Origin: Salvator merianae
Lineage: Eukaryota; Chordata; Lepidosauria; Squamata; Teiidae
DNA: 64,000 bases
Reading direction: 5' to 3'
Assembly (NCBI GenBank): GCA_003586115.2
Contig: QVOM02000103.1
Location: forward strand, 6,065,409 to 6,129,408
Shown: piece after piece, positions 12,204 through 24,539 of the stretch
Numbering within the stretch: position 1 is the stretch's first letter
Layout of the letters: each line of letters opens with the position of its first letter
The notes under the pieces: generated by a model
What the model was told of the DNA's origin: nothing
Database searches by the model: none
What the model saw: only the letters and a program-made list of their open reading frames with translations
Made by a program: the position numbers and the translations under genes

Positions 12204-12582
12204 CACTAGTGCAGTGCTTCCACACAGTGCTTCCAATTGCTACCTGCTGTGGAGCACAAAATCGTGCTCCCTAGCTGTACTTGGAGCAGCTGGACTGCTC
12301 CCAGTACAGTGCATTCACACTCTCTTCCAAGTGCAAATGCAGAGCAGCACAGCCGCAGCTGTGGTGATACAGTCCCACCATGTTCTAGGTTGACCATGGC
12401 AGCAGCCAGAAGTTCCCCAGCTGCCATCATAGTGCAGAATGCCAGCATTTGCACTGCGAATGCTGGTAGCCTGCTGCCGGTCTATTCTAAGAACTCGCAG
12501 TGCGAATGGCTTTCGCGCTGTGAGGTCTGTTCCACCTTAGAACAGGATAATTATGCAAAACAGGAAAGTGCAAAAAGGTGCA
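12204..12582. mobile_element. D-family DNA transposon copy
   Basis: It shares its interior with copies at 30865, 36977, 44375 and 59547: the GGAGCAGCTGGACTGCTCCC block, CCATGGCAGCAGCC, and the trailing GTGCGAATGGC...GTGAGGTCTGTTC block. The right end is GGAAAGTGCAAAAAGG. The left end abuts the palindrome at 12061-12203, either as a tandem neighbour or because the palindrome is its modified end. No transposase frame. Confidence 0.65.
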
Positions 12583-12589
12583 TTTGTCA

Positions 12590-15500
12590 TTAAAATGATG
12601 AGTTTTGGTGTCTTAGGGAACTAGAGGTCTGATTGCATGTGTAATAGAACTTATGCTACTGAAGTATGTCTTTGTAATAGTTGTAGTAATCTTAAGTAGA
12701 ATCATTTTGTGCAATCTCTAGCAGAATTCCTCATAATAAGTCACAGAGCTATCTGATAGTAATCACAATTAAATCTGACTGTAATCTAGAGAGTGATCAC
12801 TGGTAACCCAGGCACCATCCACGTTGTCCTCCATCTCAGTTGGAGGTGTTGAGATGCCACAAGAGTATCCAAGTGTCGACCATATGGCTAAAACTCCACA
12901 GTGGCAAGCTGAAAACTTCTGTGAGTAGAACTCTGCTCACAGCAGTGAAAATCTTGAGTGATGTTGCATACAGGGGCGAGAACTGCTGCTGAAAGTGAGC
13001 TGCAGTTATGGGTCCTTGGTGACAATTTGGCTCTTAAATGGAACCCACTTTCCTTTGTTTCCAAACAGGAACAAGAAGTAAACTCCATAGATGGGAGCAA
13101 CTCAGGAGTAGTTTTGTCCTCCTTGCCATTATGCTGCCCCCACTGCAGGATGAAGAAGCCTAGGGACTGAATAGCACAAGAGTAGATGTCCTGCCCCCTT
13201 GTTGACAGAGAATGTGACCTAGGGAGTTGTGTGGATACAGCCTCATGTAACCACAGTAGCCCACCCTGTTCTCTCCATCTGTCCAGTCTAACTTCTGGGG
13301 TATAACTTCTCTCCAGTCTAACTATCTGGTTAAAGAAACCATTTTTTTTTCACCTAATGAATCATCATCATCTCTGTAAATCTGCTACCTTAATACATGA
13401 GTAATTGCATACTTTGAAGAAATAAATTCTATTAGAATCTCAGTTGGACTGGATGATTTTTTTGAGTTGACACTTGCTGGTACCTGAATAGGTACTAGTC
13501 CCTTTTAATTTGCATTGTCAAATATGCCCACCATTACTATGTTGTGGTACTGAATTTTACAGTTTAACTGTATACTATGGATTATGATGACAATGAAAGG
13601 AGAACATTACAGGATGGTTCAACCAAATTTCAAGGGATGACGAATCTTGCAATTCTGGCATCCCTTCTTCAGTTTATATAAGCTATATTTGCATCCGTTT
13701 CTCAATTTATATCAGCTATGCCAACGTTACACAAAGGTGCATATTTTATAATCTTTTCTGGTAAGGCTTTTATTCTCTTTTTTGGTAATTAATAAGTGAA
13801 CACTGCAAGTGATAACAAAGTCATATTGAATTCATTACGGCAACCATCTCATTTTTAGTGATGTACTAGAAAAGAAATTCCTGAAAAATTGTAAGGTTCA
13901 CCCGAATATTCAGGCAGGATCCTCATAGGAGCAGTGAGGCATCTGCACTTGGTCTGCCACCATAAATGTCCTTTAAAGCACTTGAACAGCACAGTGGTGT
14001 TGCCAGTACTGCCACTCAAGAAGACTTATCTTTCTCCTCTGCAGCCTCCCTGAACACTGGAAATGAACTTCCATCCATCCTCATGATCTCAGCCAGGGAA
14101 TTTCACAGCAGTGGGTGGCATGCAGACAGCATGTTGCCACTTTATGCTACCAGCATAGCAGTCGTCTTAAATCACAGGAGGAAGTGCTCTTTCCCCCTCA
14201 TATGCCTCAGAGTGAGCTGCTTTAACCACATGCATATCTCAAGATCTGTAAGGGAGGAAAATGATTTCTCTTGTTTTAAAAGCAGAAATTTATGGGAAAG
14301 TGCTTATCAATCTCCAGAGCTTTGTAAGACTTTATTAGAAAAAATGACTGAAGGTTCCCATGAAATCTTTCTCCTTGTAAATGGATGTGGACTTGATTCA
14401 GTTTATACTCATGTAGCATTATGTGTCATGCATTTATCTCAGCATCTCTTGGCAGTCTTTTTTCATAATGGAGCATCTGAGCTCACTCTGAAAAAGTGAA
14501 GAAACTCACATCATCTACTTGTTTTCAGATGTCAGCCACAATGATGAAATAATGAAGTACATTATGAGGACTGTCCCATCTGCATTTTCTAAACTGAGGT
14601 CCCTTTTGAAGGAAATCCCACATATGGCATCACACCGATTGCCTCTCTAAGCCATGTACTTACATTAGTACCTCAGGTGTTGTGAAACAATCCAGTGAAA
14701 TATACATGCAAGTGGGCATCTTGCCATTGGAACAGATGGACATGTTTGGAAAGCGACAGCAGATTTGCTCCTCAGGTATAGGAATTCAGTCTAGCACTCT
14801 CAACATCATAAAACATAAACAGAAAGATGAATTTGCAGGCATAAAGAAGGGGCTTTCATGAATATTTCTACAGATCCACACAGGTGTCTGAAAGAGATTG
14901 GATTAAGAACAGGCTGCAATTAAAGTAACTACTGGTTTAAAATAAACAGCACAACTTTGCCTATTGATCGTGCTTTCCTGTTTTCTTTTCAAACACATTC
15001 AACAACTTGTGGTCTAGTGATGAGGTGCCAACTCAGCAGAGCTGAGAGTATTATCTTGGGGCCTGCTCGTATTAGTTCAGCTCGCCACACTTCAATGCCT
15101 GTTCTATGTCAACGACATCCTGCATAAAGTTTGCACAAGCTGTGCCCAATGGTCACATTTTCTGATCCGTAACGTACTGCCCACTGCTGGCATGCACACA
15201 GTATGAAGTTTTCACCAAATAGGCATCTGGCAGGCAGTTTGGTGATGCTTCTCTAAATCATCAGTGTTGTGATTCAGGATTGCACTGTGACAGCAACGCA
15301 CCAAGTGTGGTGTAAACGAATCCAGCCCCTAATTTTTGTTCTTGGCTTAATGGATTACTCATTGATATGGCACCACTGCTTGGTGCGAAAGCTGTTCAGT
15401 GGCTTCAGCTGCCCCATGATCTGCAACTCAAATCTATAAATGCATAAATAAATAGAAATAATTTAGGTTTAGTCCTGCAGGCGTTAACATGTACAGTTGT

Positions 15501-16785
15501 TATAAAATGTCAAATATATATATATTAAATAAGGAAAAAACCTTAGTTTTTGACTGATTTCAGGAAGTCATTTTCTAAAGAACAATAAAAACTTATTTTA
15601 ATATATAGAGCTGTATAATGCTGTATTTTTAAAAGTACTTTTGCTTCTGTTGTGTTAGTGTAATCAGTAATAGAAAAAACATACAGAACAATTTAATAAT
15701 TAATTTTTCCCTCTTAAATATAATTCTATAGTATTAAATATTATTCCGTTTTATTTTACGTTTGTTTCTGTACTTCAGCAACTGATTTGAAATTGTAACA
15801 TTTATTTAAATTTAATCAATTAAAGGGTAGAATATTACTCAATTACAAAATAAATCATCTAGTAAACAGTTGGAGTGAGGGAGGTTTGGGTAATGCACAG
15901 CTCACAGCCCCTCCACCTTGTGGGAGGTCTGCAAGATGTGGGAGAAAATGGTGCCCTACGTCTTCTGTGAATCTGGAACCTATGGGTGTAATATTAGAGG
16001 TTCTGGGCTCTTGATATCAGTTTCCATCCAGGCCAAGTCTGTTTGGCACAAGCACTCACCTGCACAAATGGAGCTTGAAATCAGTACCTGACAAATTGAC
16101 ACACACAAATGGGACTTGAGGTCAGTACCTGACAAACTGAAGAGACAAACCTTACCCCTGGAGAAATGTTAAGGTCACCCTGACAGTTCTGTGTGGATGA
16201 AAGACGTTGAACCTGCCACTTTCTCTCTCTCTTTTCCTATACTAGCCACCCACAGGTGTTGGTCAAAATCTCTAATTTCTAGTAATGTACTGGTAGCATA
16301 ATTTGTGTTCATTAGTATGAACCAAAAGAGTAAGGTGTGCCCTGAAACTATTAAGACAACGTGTTGGTTATACCCATGATGATTTTCTGGAGCAGAGAAA
16401 CTCTATGAAGCAATGAATCACTTTCCACTTTCTTTCAATCCAATATCATTGTAAAAGATGAAGCAGAAACGGATCACATTTCTTGCTTTAAAGCTACAAA
16501 TGCTGAGGATGTCCTGAGCAAGGGAAGAGGAAACCAATTTTTAGGTAGATTAGGGACATTACTGGACCTTCTGCCACTGGGATTCTGTGAGTCCTTCTTC
16601 CATCTTGGGATGTCAGCAGATAGTTGCAGAGCAGCATTCCATGCTGGTATTCCTACCAAGAGTGCTCTCATAGGAGGACCTTTTGCCAGTTTGGAGCTGA
16701 ACATTGCTCATTACTCAGAGGATTGCTTCTGCATCATAACCTCTAAGGGAGTCAAGTGATTTAGGCCAGGAATGTCATTTTGAAT
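12590..16785. other. Long non-coding stretch
   Basis: I recognise no host gene. The segment near 12890-13240 ends in GTGTGGATACAGCCTC, a B-type MITE end, so part of it may be transposon-derived. A 178-codon open frame (13966-14499, +) has no recognisable domain and is treated as chance. A two-copy 41-bp tandem lies at 16063-16141. Confidence 0.4.
16063..16141. repeat. Two-copy 41-bp tandem duplication
   Basis: The word CACAAATGG begins at 16063 and again at 16104. Both units continue with CAGTACCTGACAAA and differ at a few positions, so this is a local duplication of moderate age. Confidence 0.75.
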
Positions 16786-16789
16786 CAAG

Positions 16790-17150
16790 TGATTTGGGCC
16801 AGGAAGGGGGAGGTAGTCGAGACCATGTTGGCAGCTGCCTGCATGATGGCTGCCCATCCTGACCTAACTTTGAAGCCCAGGAACAAAAGTACCTGGTCTC
16901 TGAAGTTGCCAACCTGGGGTATTTTTGCTAGGTGCACAGGAACGACCCATTTCCAGGAGCCCAGTGAAATAGTGCTGAGCTCTGTTCATCTCTTAGGCCA
17001 GTCCAGTTGTCCACATGCCAGATGGCTGGACTAATTTTTAGCCAGGAGTGCTTGATAGACCACTGGGAGACTCCAGCCTTAAGGCCTATGCAACTGGAAT
17101 GTTCCCTGAGAGACATGGCTTCCCAGGGAATGCTCTAGCATGTGGGTGCA
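16790..17150. mobile_element. F-type DNA-transposon remnant
   Basis: Its vocabulary (GGCTTCCCAGGGAATG, CCAGTTGTCCACATGCCAG...) resembles the copy at 52255-52710 and more weakly 21240-21600. The ends are not defined. Non-coding. Confidence 0.35.
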
Positions 17151-18510
17151 GTATTCTTTGGCGGCATGATCTCTAATAATCATGCAGAAGCTGCCCAAAA
17201 CTGAGCTCCATTGACACAAAAAGGTTGAGCTTGTGAAAAATGAAACTCCAACAGCCTTGAGACTCAGGTGAACCTAAGGAATGGCATATATACCACCAGC
17301 CTGTAGAGCTGCAGAGCAATCATTCTCAGTATCCCTTGGAAAGGATTACTATGGCTCTATACTCTGGAAAAGACTATAGTTTAGCATTTGATGTTTCCTC
17401 TAAATGAACCTGACCACTTGTTCTTGGAGTCGCAAATGGAAGGCAGGATATTTTGCTTTCTAAATGTCTCCTTTCAGGTAACATCCCAATGAAGCACTTG
17501 TGCTCATAGCCAGACTTCGCCAGAAAGCTGCATTCCATACTAGCTGGTGCCAGAGACGGGCAAGTTAAGAATGTAAATCTGTGTGCTTGCCAGGCCAGGA
17601 AACCTAGGTGCCAATGTCTATTCCCTCTCCTGCCTCTCTTTCTCTGGGGACTGCCATGCCTGCTACCAAGAAGCTCTGGATATAAGGACAGGCACCAAAA
17701 ATCTTTCCTTCCTCTGCTTTTCTTCTTTTTGCTCCTCCTTTCCCGTTATATTTTACAAGATACAGGCTATAGGCTTTGAGTGCCCTCAGCAAGTCACTTC
17801 TAACTACCACAGCTAACCTCCCCCCTTTCTCACCTTCACTCTCACATTGTGTACACATTTCCTGCCTTAAATTTTTTATCTCCCCCATTTCTTTCCTCAT
17901 CCTTTCTGGAGAGCCTCTTCTGCTTGACTACAAAGATAATATACACATTTACTCCTTTGTGCCTGGTTTGATCTATGCATAGATTACTTATTGGCATGGG
18001 CAAATGCCAGATGGCAGCATTTCCCCAAATGTGAGCCACTAGATACAAGATCATCTTTGAGGAGCTAGTTGTGGCCTGTCCCTTTTCTTTTCTGTTTTCA
18101 CAGGCAAAGTGAGCTCTCAGAAGTTGATTTCAGTGCAGCATGGAATAAACCCTGCCAGACCTGCAGTCATGTAGGGATATACCAGCAAGCAAGAAAATAT
18201 GGGATATCCCACCCTCAGATCAATTGTTTTTTGGGGGGTGATAGACTAGCAATGCCCTAACATGTCACTGATGCAGTCTGCTGGTCTTGGCATAATATTG
18301 GGATATTGCCAGCATTTCTAGTATGTTTGCAGACAGCCTCTGTCTTAAGTCACCATCTGACTCACCTTGCTTCATGTACTGAACTGACTGTAATTAGTAT
18401 TGCTTAGTCAGCTTGTGAGCTTAATTATCCATTGAGATTGTTGGTGTGGCTTACCACACTCAATGCAGACTTCGTAAGTGACAGAACAAACACATATGAA
18501 ATATACTCTT
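17150..18510. other. Non-coding stretch, nothing recognised
   Basis: Pyrimidine-rich on the plus strand at 17690-17900. No gene or repeat family recognised. Confidence 0.4.
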
Positions 18511-18511
18511 A

Positions 18512-19043
18512 GGGCCTTTTTGCACTTACTTTGCTGTGATTTGGACTAGTGGATCTGGACCATGCAAGGCCCTCTGGTCCAGATCATAACAAGGCTCATC
18601 TGGAACAGCATCATCTGCTTAGTGATGCTATTCCAGACCAACCACTGCACCAGCCCCAAAGCTCACACAAGCCTCAGACCTGCCTCTGAGGGCTCTGATG
18701 GCTGGAACAATGGTTCCTAGCCTCAGAACCCCTGGGGAGCCCATTTCAGCAGCGGACTTTGGTGCACTGCTGAAATGGGTCCCTCAGTAGTCTGGAAAAT
18801 GGAGGCATGCCTTCTGTTTACCTTGTGATCTGGACTGGCCTGAGCTGGTACACTGGTTTAATCAGGGCCACTGGTTTAATCAGGTCCACTGATAATCCAT
18901 ACCAGAAGCCTCCTGATATGGATTATGTTTCATCTAATGCAGATGGAAAGTACCAGTGGTGAACAGGGCCTCTCTAGTTTGCCCTAACGTGGACAGAAGA
19001 GGCCCTGAAGTGTTCTAGATCTAAGGTAAGTGCAGAAAGGCCC
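18512..19043. mobile_element. C-family DNA transposon copy (532 bp)
   Basis: It has clear terminal inverted repeats: GGGCCTTTTTGCACTTAC at left and GTAAGTGCAGAAAGGCCC at right. An internal hairpin pairs CCCATTTCAGCAG (18740-18752) with CTGCTGAAATGGG (18767-18779). No frame of useful length, so it is non-autonomous. The flanks do not show a convincing target duplication. Superfamily (hAT or PIF/Harbinger) unresolved. Confidence 0.8.
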
Positions 19044-19049
19044 TATGTT

Positions 19050-19600
19050 TAGAACCCACCTTTATCCTCATATATGGTTTCTTACATTTGTACAGTTTTT
19101 CCCAGTTTATCACAAATGTTTACCCAAATATGACATACAATTCTCTTGCATATTTGAACATTTATGCATCAGCCAAAGCCATTCTGAGCCTTAACTCTAT
19201 TTTAACAAATGAAAACATGCTGCTATAAAGAATGCAACTGCAAGGCAGGCAGCCAACAGCTTTGTCTATAGAGCAGAAATGGCATCTTAGCTGGCAAAAT
19301 CACTTCCTATAGATTTCACTAAGAGATAAAAAGTCCTAATTCAACATGGCATCAGGACTCCCCATTTATCTTCTGTTCCCAGATATTGCAGAAATGTAGT
19401 AGAATGTAGAGAAGAAATATTGCAATTCTTTATTAAAAATTTAATATTGTCGAAGTTTTGAGGGCTTACATAATGGCTTACATAGAGCTATTGAACATAT
19501 CTGTTCCAATCTCACCTCTGCTATCATTTTTTTTTTCTTTTAGCCTTTTTATTTTTCAGTGATGGAGCACATGATCTGCATGGAGAAGGTTGAATGTACA
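19050..19600. other. Non-coding AT-rich stretch
   Basis: No gene or element recognised. Confidence 0.4.
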
Positions 19601-19608
19601 GTTCTTTG

Positions 19609-19787
19609 GCCCCTTCTGCACTTGGCTTTGTTCTGGATTATATCCAAGAATAGAGACCTGCTATCCACATGTTAGTGCAGATTACAGCAGGTCCGGGGGG
19701 GGGGGGGTTCCATAGTTTATACTATGGTTCAGATGGTAGGTCCCTATTCCACAATAGCATCTGGAATAAGGCCAAGTGCAGAAAGGG
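19609..19787. mobile_element. A-type MITE, about 180 bp
   Basis: Ends are GCCCCTTCTGCACTTGGC and GCCAAGTGCAGAAAGGG, inverted. It is flanked by TCTTTG on both sides (7 of 8 bases match if the ends are trimmed slightly), suggesting a hAT-like 8-bp target duplication. A 13-base G run lies in the middle. Same family as 7407-7587. Confidence 0.75.
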
Positions 19788-19839
19788 TCTTTGTTCCTCC
19801 AGATGAAGGAACTTTGAGTAGCACGCATGTGGCTGTAAA

Positions 19840-20042
19840 AGACTCAAAAGCAGCTAAGAGGAGGTAGCATCTGCATGCAAGCACCTTAAATCACATTAAA
19901 GCCCAAAAAATACACTTCCAAAGTGCATTCTCTGGCCTTTAATGTGGATTAGAGGTGGGATGGGAACAACAGCATCTACGTGCTACCACCTCTAAGCCAT
20001 GTTTGAGCTGCTTTTTTTTAATGTGTGCAGGTGAAGCCTGTG
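19840..20042. mobile_element. B-family MITE
   Basis: It carries the B signature: CACTTCCAAAGTGCATTCTC, TTTAATGTGGATTAGAGG, and the GAGCTGCTTTTTTTAATGTG end. The same blocks occur in order at 27350, 42700 and 50052. Non-coding. Confidence 0.65.
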
Positions 20043-20099
20043 ACACTGGAGGACTCCCAAGATGTAGTAGTAGAAAATAGTAAATTAAAGGGACAAATA

Positions 20100-20782
20100 G
20101 GGCCTGTTCGCACTTAGGAAAAGGTTAGGTTCGGGACACACGCTACTATGCAGGATCCGCACTTCCATCCAGCCTGAGTTCACCCAAAATTCCCCTACCC
20201 TCACCCGATGCTTACCGGAATCCAACTAGTGATGGTCAAGAAGTTTGTAGTCTGCATCCCCACCAACGCGATCGGGCTCGGTTCCGGTGAGGTGCATTCG
20301 CACCACTTCCTGGTCGGAAACGGTGAGGGGGCGGAAACTGCATGGGAGCGCATGTGCGCCAGCACAGTCCGGAAACACGCCCACATTGTGGACCGCTGCT
20401 CGCAAACGGAGGCGGAACACGTTGCGGGGGCAGACCGGTTCCTCTCCGGAATCAGAGGCACTTACTGATCGGAAAGCAGCCCTGTGTTCGCAAACAGAGT
20501 GCAGTTTCTGAAAAACCCCTCCCCAGACACCCCCCCAAGCGGAAGGGGCGACGGAATGACGCACAGGAGCACCAATGGCGCGCTATGCTGGGCGGGACTT
20601 CCACCTGCTCCCGTCCCCAACTGAACTACAGCGTTTCTCTCCTGTTTGCACTAATGAACAGCCAGTGCGAGAACTGTTCATGTACACCACGGAGAGTGCG
20701 GACAGCAACGGGCGCACTCAAACCATACTGGACAGAACCCTACTGACTGTTCTGGTATACAGAGGTAAGTGCGAAAACGCCC
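20100..20782. mobile_element. CpG-rich DNA transposon (H), 683 bp
   Basis: Inverted ends GGGCCTGTTCGCACTTA and TAAGTGCGAAAACGCCC bound a segment that is strikingly GC- and CpG-rich (about 45 CpG by hand count) in a CpG-poor neighbourhood. This suggests recent insertion, before methylation-driven CpG decay, or an unmethylated state. Several open frames overlap here on both strands, but none has a recognisable transposase motif and high GC alone suppresses stops, so I treat it as non-autonomous. No clean target duplication was found. Confidence 0.7.
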
Positions 20783-20784
20783 AT

Positions 20785-21235
20785 TGTATAAGCAGACCAG
20801 AAATCATACTCTGAATACATGATATGTGAAACCATGTGTTATCAAGAAAACATACTTGGAGAAGTTAGCAAAAATACTGTATTCTTGGAAGACAATTGGG
20901 TGTTACCAACAATATTAAATGGATGCAGTTATTGTGTTAGCACTGAGAAAATTAGCAAGAGTAAATCAAATGAGAATGTGATTGCTGCAGGGAATTAGCA
21001 AAAATCACATCACTTTATAATTGACCTAGTAATATATTTGAATATTAGAATATTTTAAAGGAAAACTTTAAAAAAGCATTGCTGCCTGTCATAAAAAAAA
21101 GCAACCCCATAAATTATCAAAATGTTTAGTGGCAAAATGTTAACATAGACCAAGCCTGAACTATGCACTTTGTTCAACCCACACTGTCTAAAATCGATAG
21201 ATGGGAAGGCTAGATGTGGGAATGTGACTTATAAG
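20785..21235. other. Non-coding AT-rich stretch
   Basis: No gene or repeat recognised. Confidence 0.4.
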
Positions 21236-21239
21236 GAAT

Positions 21240-21600
21240 TAGGAGGTGAATTCTAAAGCAACATCCACACAGACTTTGGGGACTGTACTGTGAGTGTGCA
21301 AGGACTGGGAGGGTCCACTCACCATTGGTACAGGCCTGACTGTGTCCATGTTCCTGCTGCCACCATGCAGATAGCTGGTGGCAGCAGATATGGCCCATAC
21401 CCCATTCTGGAGCCTAGCAATACTTCACTAAACTCTGGAAGCTGCCTCACTTCCAGGGCCATTTCGGGGGCTGTGTGGACACACCCCAGCTTCCAGGTTC
21501 GAGGCTGGGGACTTTTGCGTCAAAGGTAGGGTAGAATGGGCTGCTTATCAAGTGGACAGCTGCTGGCATGCTCTGTGTCACATTCCTAGCCTAGAACATT
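21240..21600. mobile_element. F-type DNA-transposon copy
   Basis: The segment AAGGTAGGGTAGAATGGG...GTGGACAGCTGCTGGCATGC... and its continuation CATTCCTAGCCTAGAACA are matched in order at about 52625-52710. An internal GCTGTGTGGACACACCCC lies at 21470. Ends eroded; no coding potential. Confidence 0.5.
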
Positions 21601-21779
21601 TGTCCTGAGCCAAGAATTGCCTTTAACTTTTGTTTGCAGCATGTTGTTAACATTGTTGCCATGCATAGGAATACCTTGCGTGTGGCAACAGGTGCAGCAA
21701 CCCAGTTCTTTCATCAGTGAGCTGGTAAAAAAATATAGGGCTGCTTCAAAGAGCTGATCTAGACTGAGATTATGCAAAG

Positions 21780-22000
21780 CCCCCACCTCCCAAGAAAAGA
21801 CTCAATAGTGTCTTGGAAGTGCATGTGACACTAGTGTTCTCATCCCATTCTCATCCCAGTACACCTCTACTGCTTTTTGGAGGTGGTTTTTCTAGTCTTT
21901 AATGGGGTTTAGTGGTGGGATGAACATATTGGGCACACGGACATGGAACAGCACCACCTCTGAACCATCTCTGAGCTGCCTTTGAGCTGCCTTTTTAAAA

Positions 22001-22042
<42 letters not shown>

Positions 22043-22070
22043 CACACCTGTAGACAGCCCCCCTTTTAAT
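21780..22070. mobile_element. B-family MITE containing a TG microsatellite
   Basis: The B blocks TTGGAAGTGCATGTGACAC, CTTTAATGGGGTTTAGTGG and GAGCTGCCTTTTTAAAAACT are present, followed by the microsatellite and a GTAGACAGCC end. The TG run grew inside the GTGTGGATGCAGCC-type terminus of the family. Confidence 0.55.
22005..22040. repeat. (TG)18 microsatellite
   Basis: Pure dinucleotide run within the B-family MITE end. Confidence 0.97.
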
Positions 22071-22074
22071 CTGC

Positions 22075-22540
22075 CACCATCAGCACTCAGGGTTATTGTA
22101 AACTCATCACACTGTGTTAAAAGCCTTTAAAAAGTCTTTAAAGGGAGACATTAGTTGATTTCTCTGTAGGAAATGTCTGATTAATCCTGGAGGAAACAAA
22201 GTACAGTTTCAGAAGCAAGAAAGCAGTCTAAAGTTAGAGACCAAGAAAAGGAAACTAACGTCAGCAACAGTCCATAGGTTCATAGATATATGAGAACTAC
22301 TGTGCTGGATTATATCAGTGGCTTTTTTAATGGGACAGTCTGTTCTCACTGTGGTTATCCAGCTGCCTATAGGAAGCCAGCAGGCAGAAAGTGATTGCAA
22401 TAGCTCTGATAGTGCCACCATAGACGTCTTCAGTCAGAGCATATTTTAGATGACGAGTGTAGGGTACCTTGTTGGAGGATTTCTAAAAAGTTGGGGAAGG
22501 GACCTGTACTAAAATGACCAGATTTTGGAAAATAATCTCT

Positions 22541-22584
<44 letters not shown>

Positions 22585-23495
22585 CACCAACGTGAGACTT
22601 TAAAAATGATAGGTTGCCGTTAGGGTGATAAAGTGTCCTTTCTTTCATTGGCAAAGACAAGGAAGCTATGCCATTGGGTGCCAAAGTCATTTATATGATT
22701 AGACAGTCTATTAGCCCTGCATCGATTAGCACACTTTTCTGCTAGAAATAATTGCCAAATGTTTCAATACCGATTGTTCGATGCATATCTCCTTTATCTT
22801 TCTATGCTTTTTCAGTCCCTTGCCTGGTGCTAATTGTAAGCTAACACCAAATAGTGCTAAGTAGCTATTATTGACCTCATTCCCATCTTCTGTACTTTTT
22901 TTTTTTTTTACACTTTTAAAACACTTTTAAACTTTTCAAGTCCACCAGATGTGTGATTATGTTCTGGTCTCAGAGCTATATGTGTACACAGTTGTGAGCT
23001 GCTTTGGTTCATAACAAACTTGAACTGGCATAGGGGTAGACTGTTCAGCAGTGAATCTAGAACTTGCTAGCCCATCCAATGCATCATTCCTTAGCCCCGA
23101 GGACTCATGTGCAGGCTGAACATCTTGACATCTAGCTGATACTTCTGATTGCAGGGGTTCGGCGAGAGACACCACCAGAATGAGTGAGTTTATTGTTGAC
23201 ATAGACCCATTTGTTTACCATTAGTACTCCATCTACATTTCATCTGAGTCAGGAGAGGCACTTCAGTTGACAGTGAACTGGTTGTGGACCAATATGCTGA
23301 AAATTAAGTGCAGACAAGTTGGAGTTTGTATGCACCACAAAGTCTAAAATTTTGGAAGTAAGGAGGCATCTAATTCTCAATTTTCTTCTAGAAGGAACTG
23401 GTGGGTAATACGGGTTTAATGCTGGTTTCAACCCATGCACTTTAGGCTTAAGTGACAGCAATGGCCTGGCCTACATTTTGCCAGTTTTGGCCTTT
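22075..23495. other. Non-coding stretch
   Basis: Apart from the AC microsatellite at 22544-22582 and a T run near 22898, I see no gene and no recognisable element. Confidence 0.4.
22544..22582. repeat. (AC)n microsatellite, about 19 units
   Basis: Pure dinucleotide run. Confidence 0.97.
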
Positions 23496-23499
23496 GCTA

Positions 23500-23745
23500 G
23501 ATAGAGGTAATTTGGCCATGGTGATTTATGTTCCAGTAACCTCAAGATTAAACTACTGCCACATGTGCTATATGAAACCAGAATGCAGAATGCAGCATCT
23601 AGTCTGCTCACATATGTTCCTAGACATAGCTGGATCCATGTCACCCAATACTCCTACCTTTCCTTTCGCTCACTGCTCTTTCCATCCATTCAAGTTGCCA
23701 GTAAAGGTTTTGCAGGCAAGTTTGGATATTTCTGTGGCCTCCTTT
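23500..23745 (+). mobile_element. L2-like LINE ORF2 C-terminal fragment
   Basis: One forward frame reads VTSRLNYC, and a neighbouring frame continues with QNAASSLLT, then HSWIHVTQYSYL and a lysine/phenylalanine-containing stretch. These match in order the post-reverse-transcriptase region of L2/CR1-type ORF2 (the SRLDYCNALY and QNAARLLT patches). At least one frameshift separates them. Same family type as 35100 and 40700. Confidence 0.55.
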
Positions 23746-23749
23746 CTTT

Positions 23750-24530
23750 CCCCAGCTCTAGGAATATGATTGTATGATCCTATCCATTTCATTTATTGGC
23801 TCACTTTACTTCCAGGTTAGCATTGAAGTATAAAACTTGATGGATTTGCAACCAGGCATAATTCATGCTTTGTACCTGAGTTTCTAGCTGTTCTTAGCTG
23901 CTCCCTCAAAATAAAGATCCTTCAGCTATAAAAATTTTCCTCTTTTCCAATTTTTAAATTGATTCTACATGAAAAGAAGCAGGATAAGGTACACAAGGAA
24001 TCAGGTTGGGGATGCAGTGTTTAATTCTTCCGTTTCATGGTTGCAAGGTCATTTTGAGAAACACTTTGCTATTAAGCTAAACTTTGAGTTCCCTTTTTTT
24101 GTGAACAAAAAGATACTGCAGTCATATAGCTACAATTTTTTTCTATATCACTGCAGTTTACCATTACATGCAAGGCCACTACAGAACAGCAACCAACCAT
24201 TTTACCTGAAAAGAGCCCAAATGCTACTGAAAGTTAGATATACCAAGATCAGCTTCCAAAAATGCTCATAATACTTTAGCAAAAGCTTAAATACATACCC
24301 GCTACTGAAATTTTCACTTTTCTGAGAGATATATAAAAAGTACAAAAGCATTGTTCTTTTTTCTCGCTGGGACAATAGATAGAATGCTGAAAGACTGGTT
24401 AACAGGCATAGTGTGGCATGCGATCAGGACCATAAGTTGCTGAGCAGCTTAACTGGAAGTGTTGAATTGGTTACTGATGCTCATCACTTTGCTACATTAG
24501 AGTAACAGGTATACTCAGCTGGGTACTTTA
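23750..24530. other. Non-coding stretch, nothing recognised
   Basis: AT-rich, with no gene or named repeat. Confidence 0.4.
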
Positions 24531-24539
24531 CATTGGGAG

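Noticed and set aside
13966..14499. 178-codon plus-strand open frame
   Set aside because: Longer than most here but without any recognisable motif and of low-information composition. No repeat or gene neighbour supports it. A protein search with no hit would confirm the rejection.
20208..20746. Several overlapping frames in the CpG-rich H element
   Set aside because: High GC removes stop codons in all frames. None carries a transposase signature.
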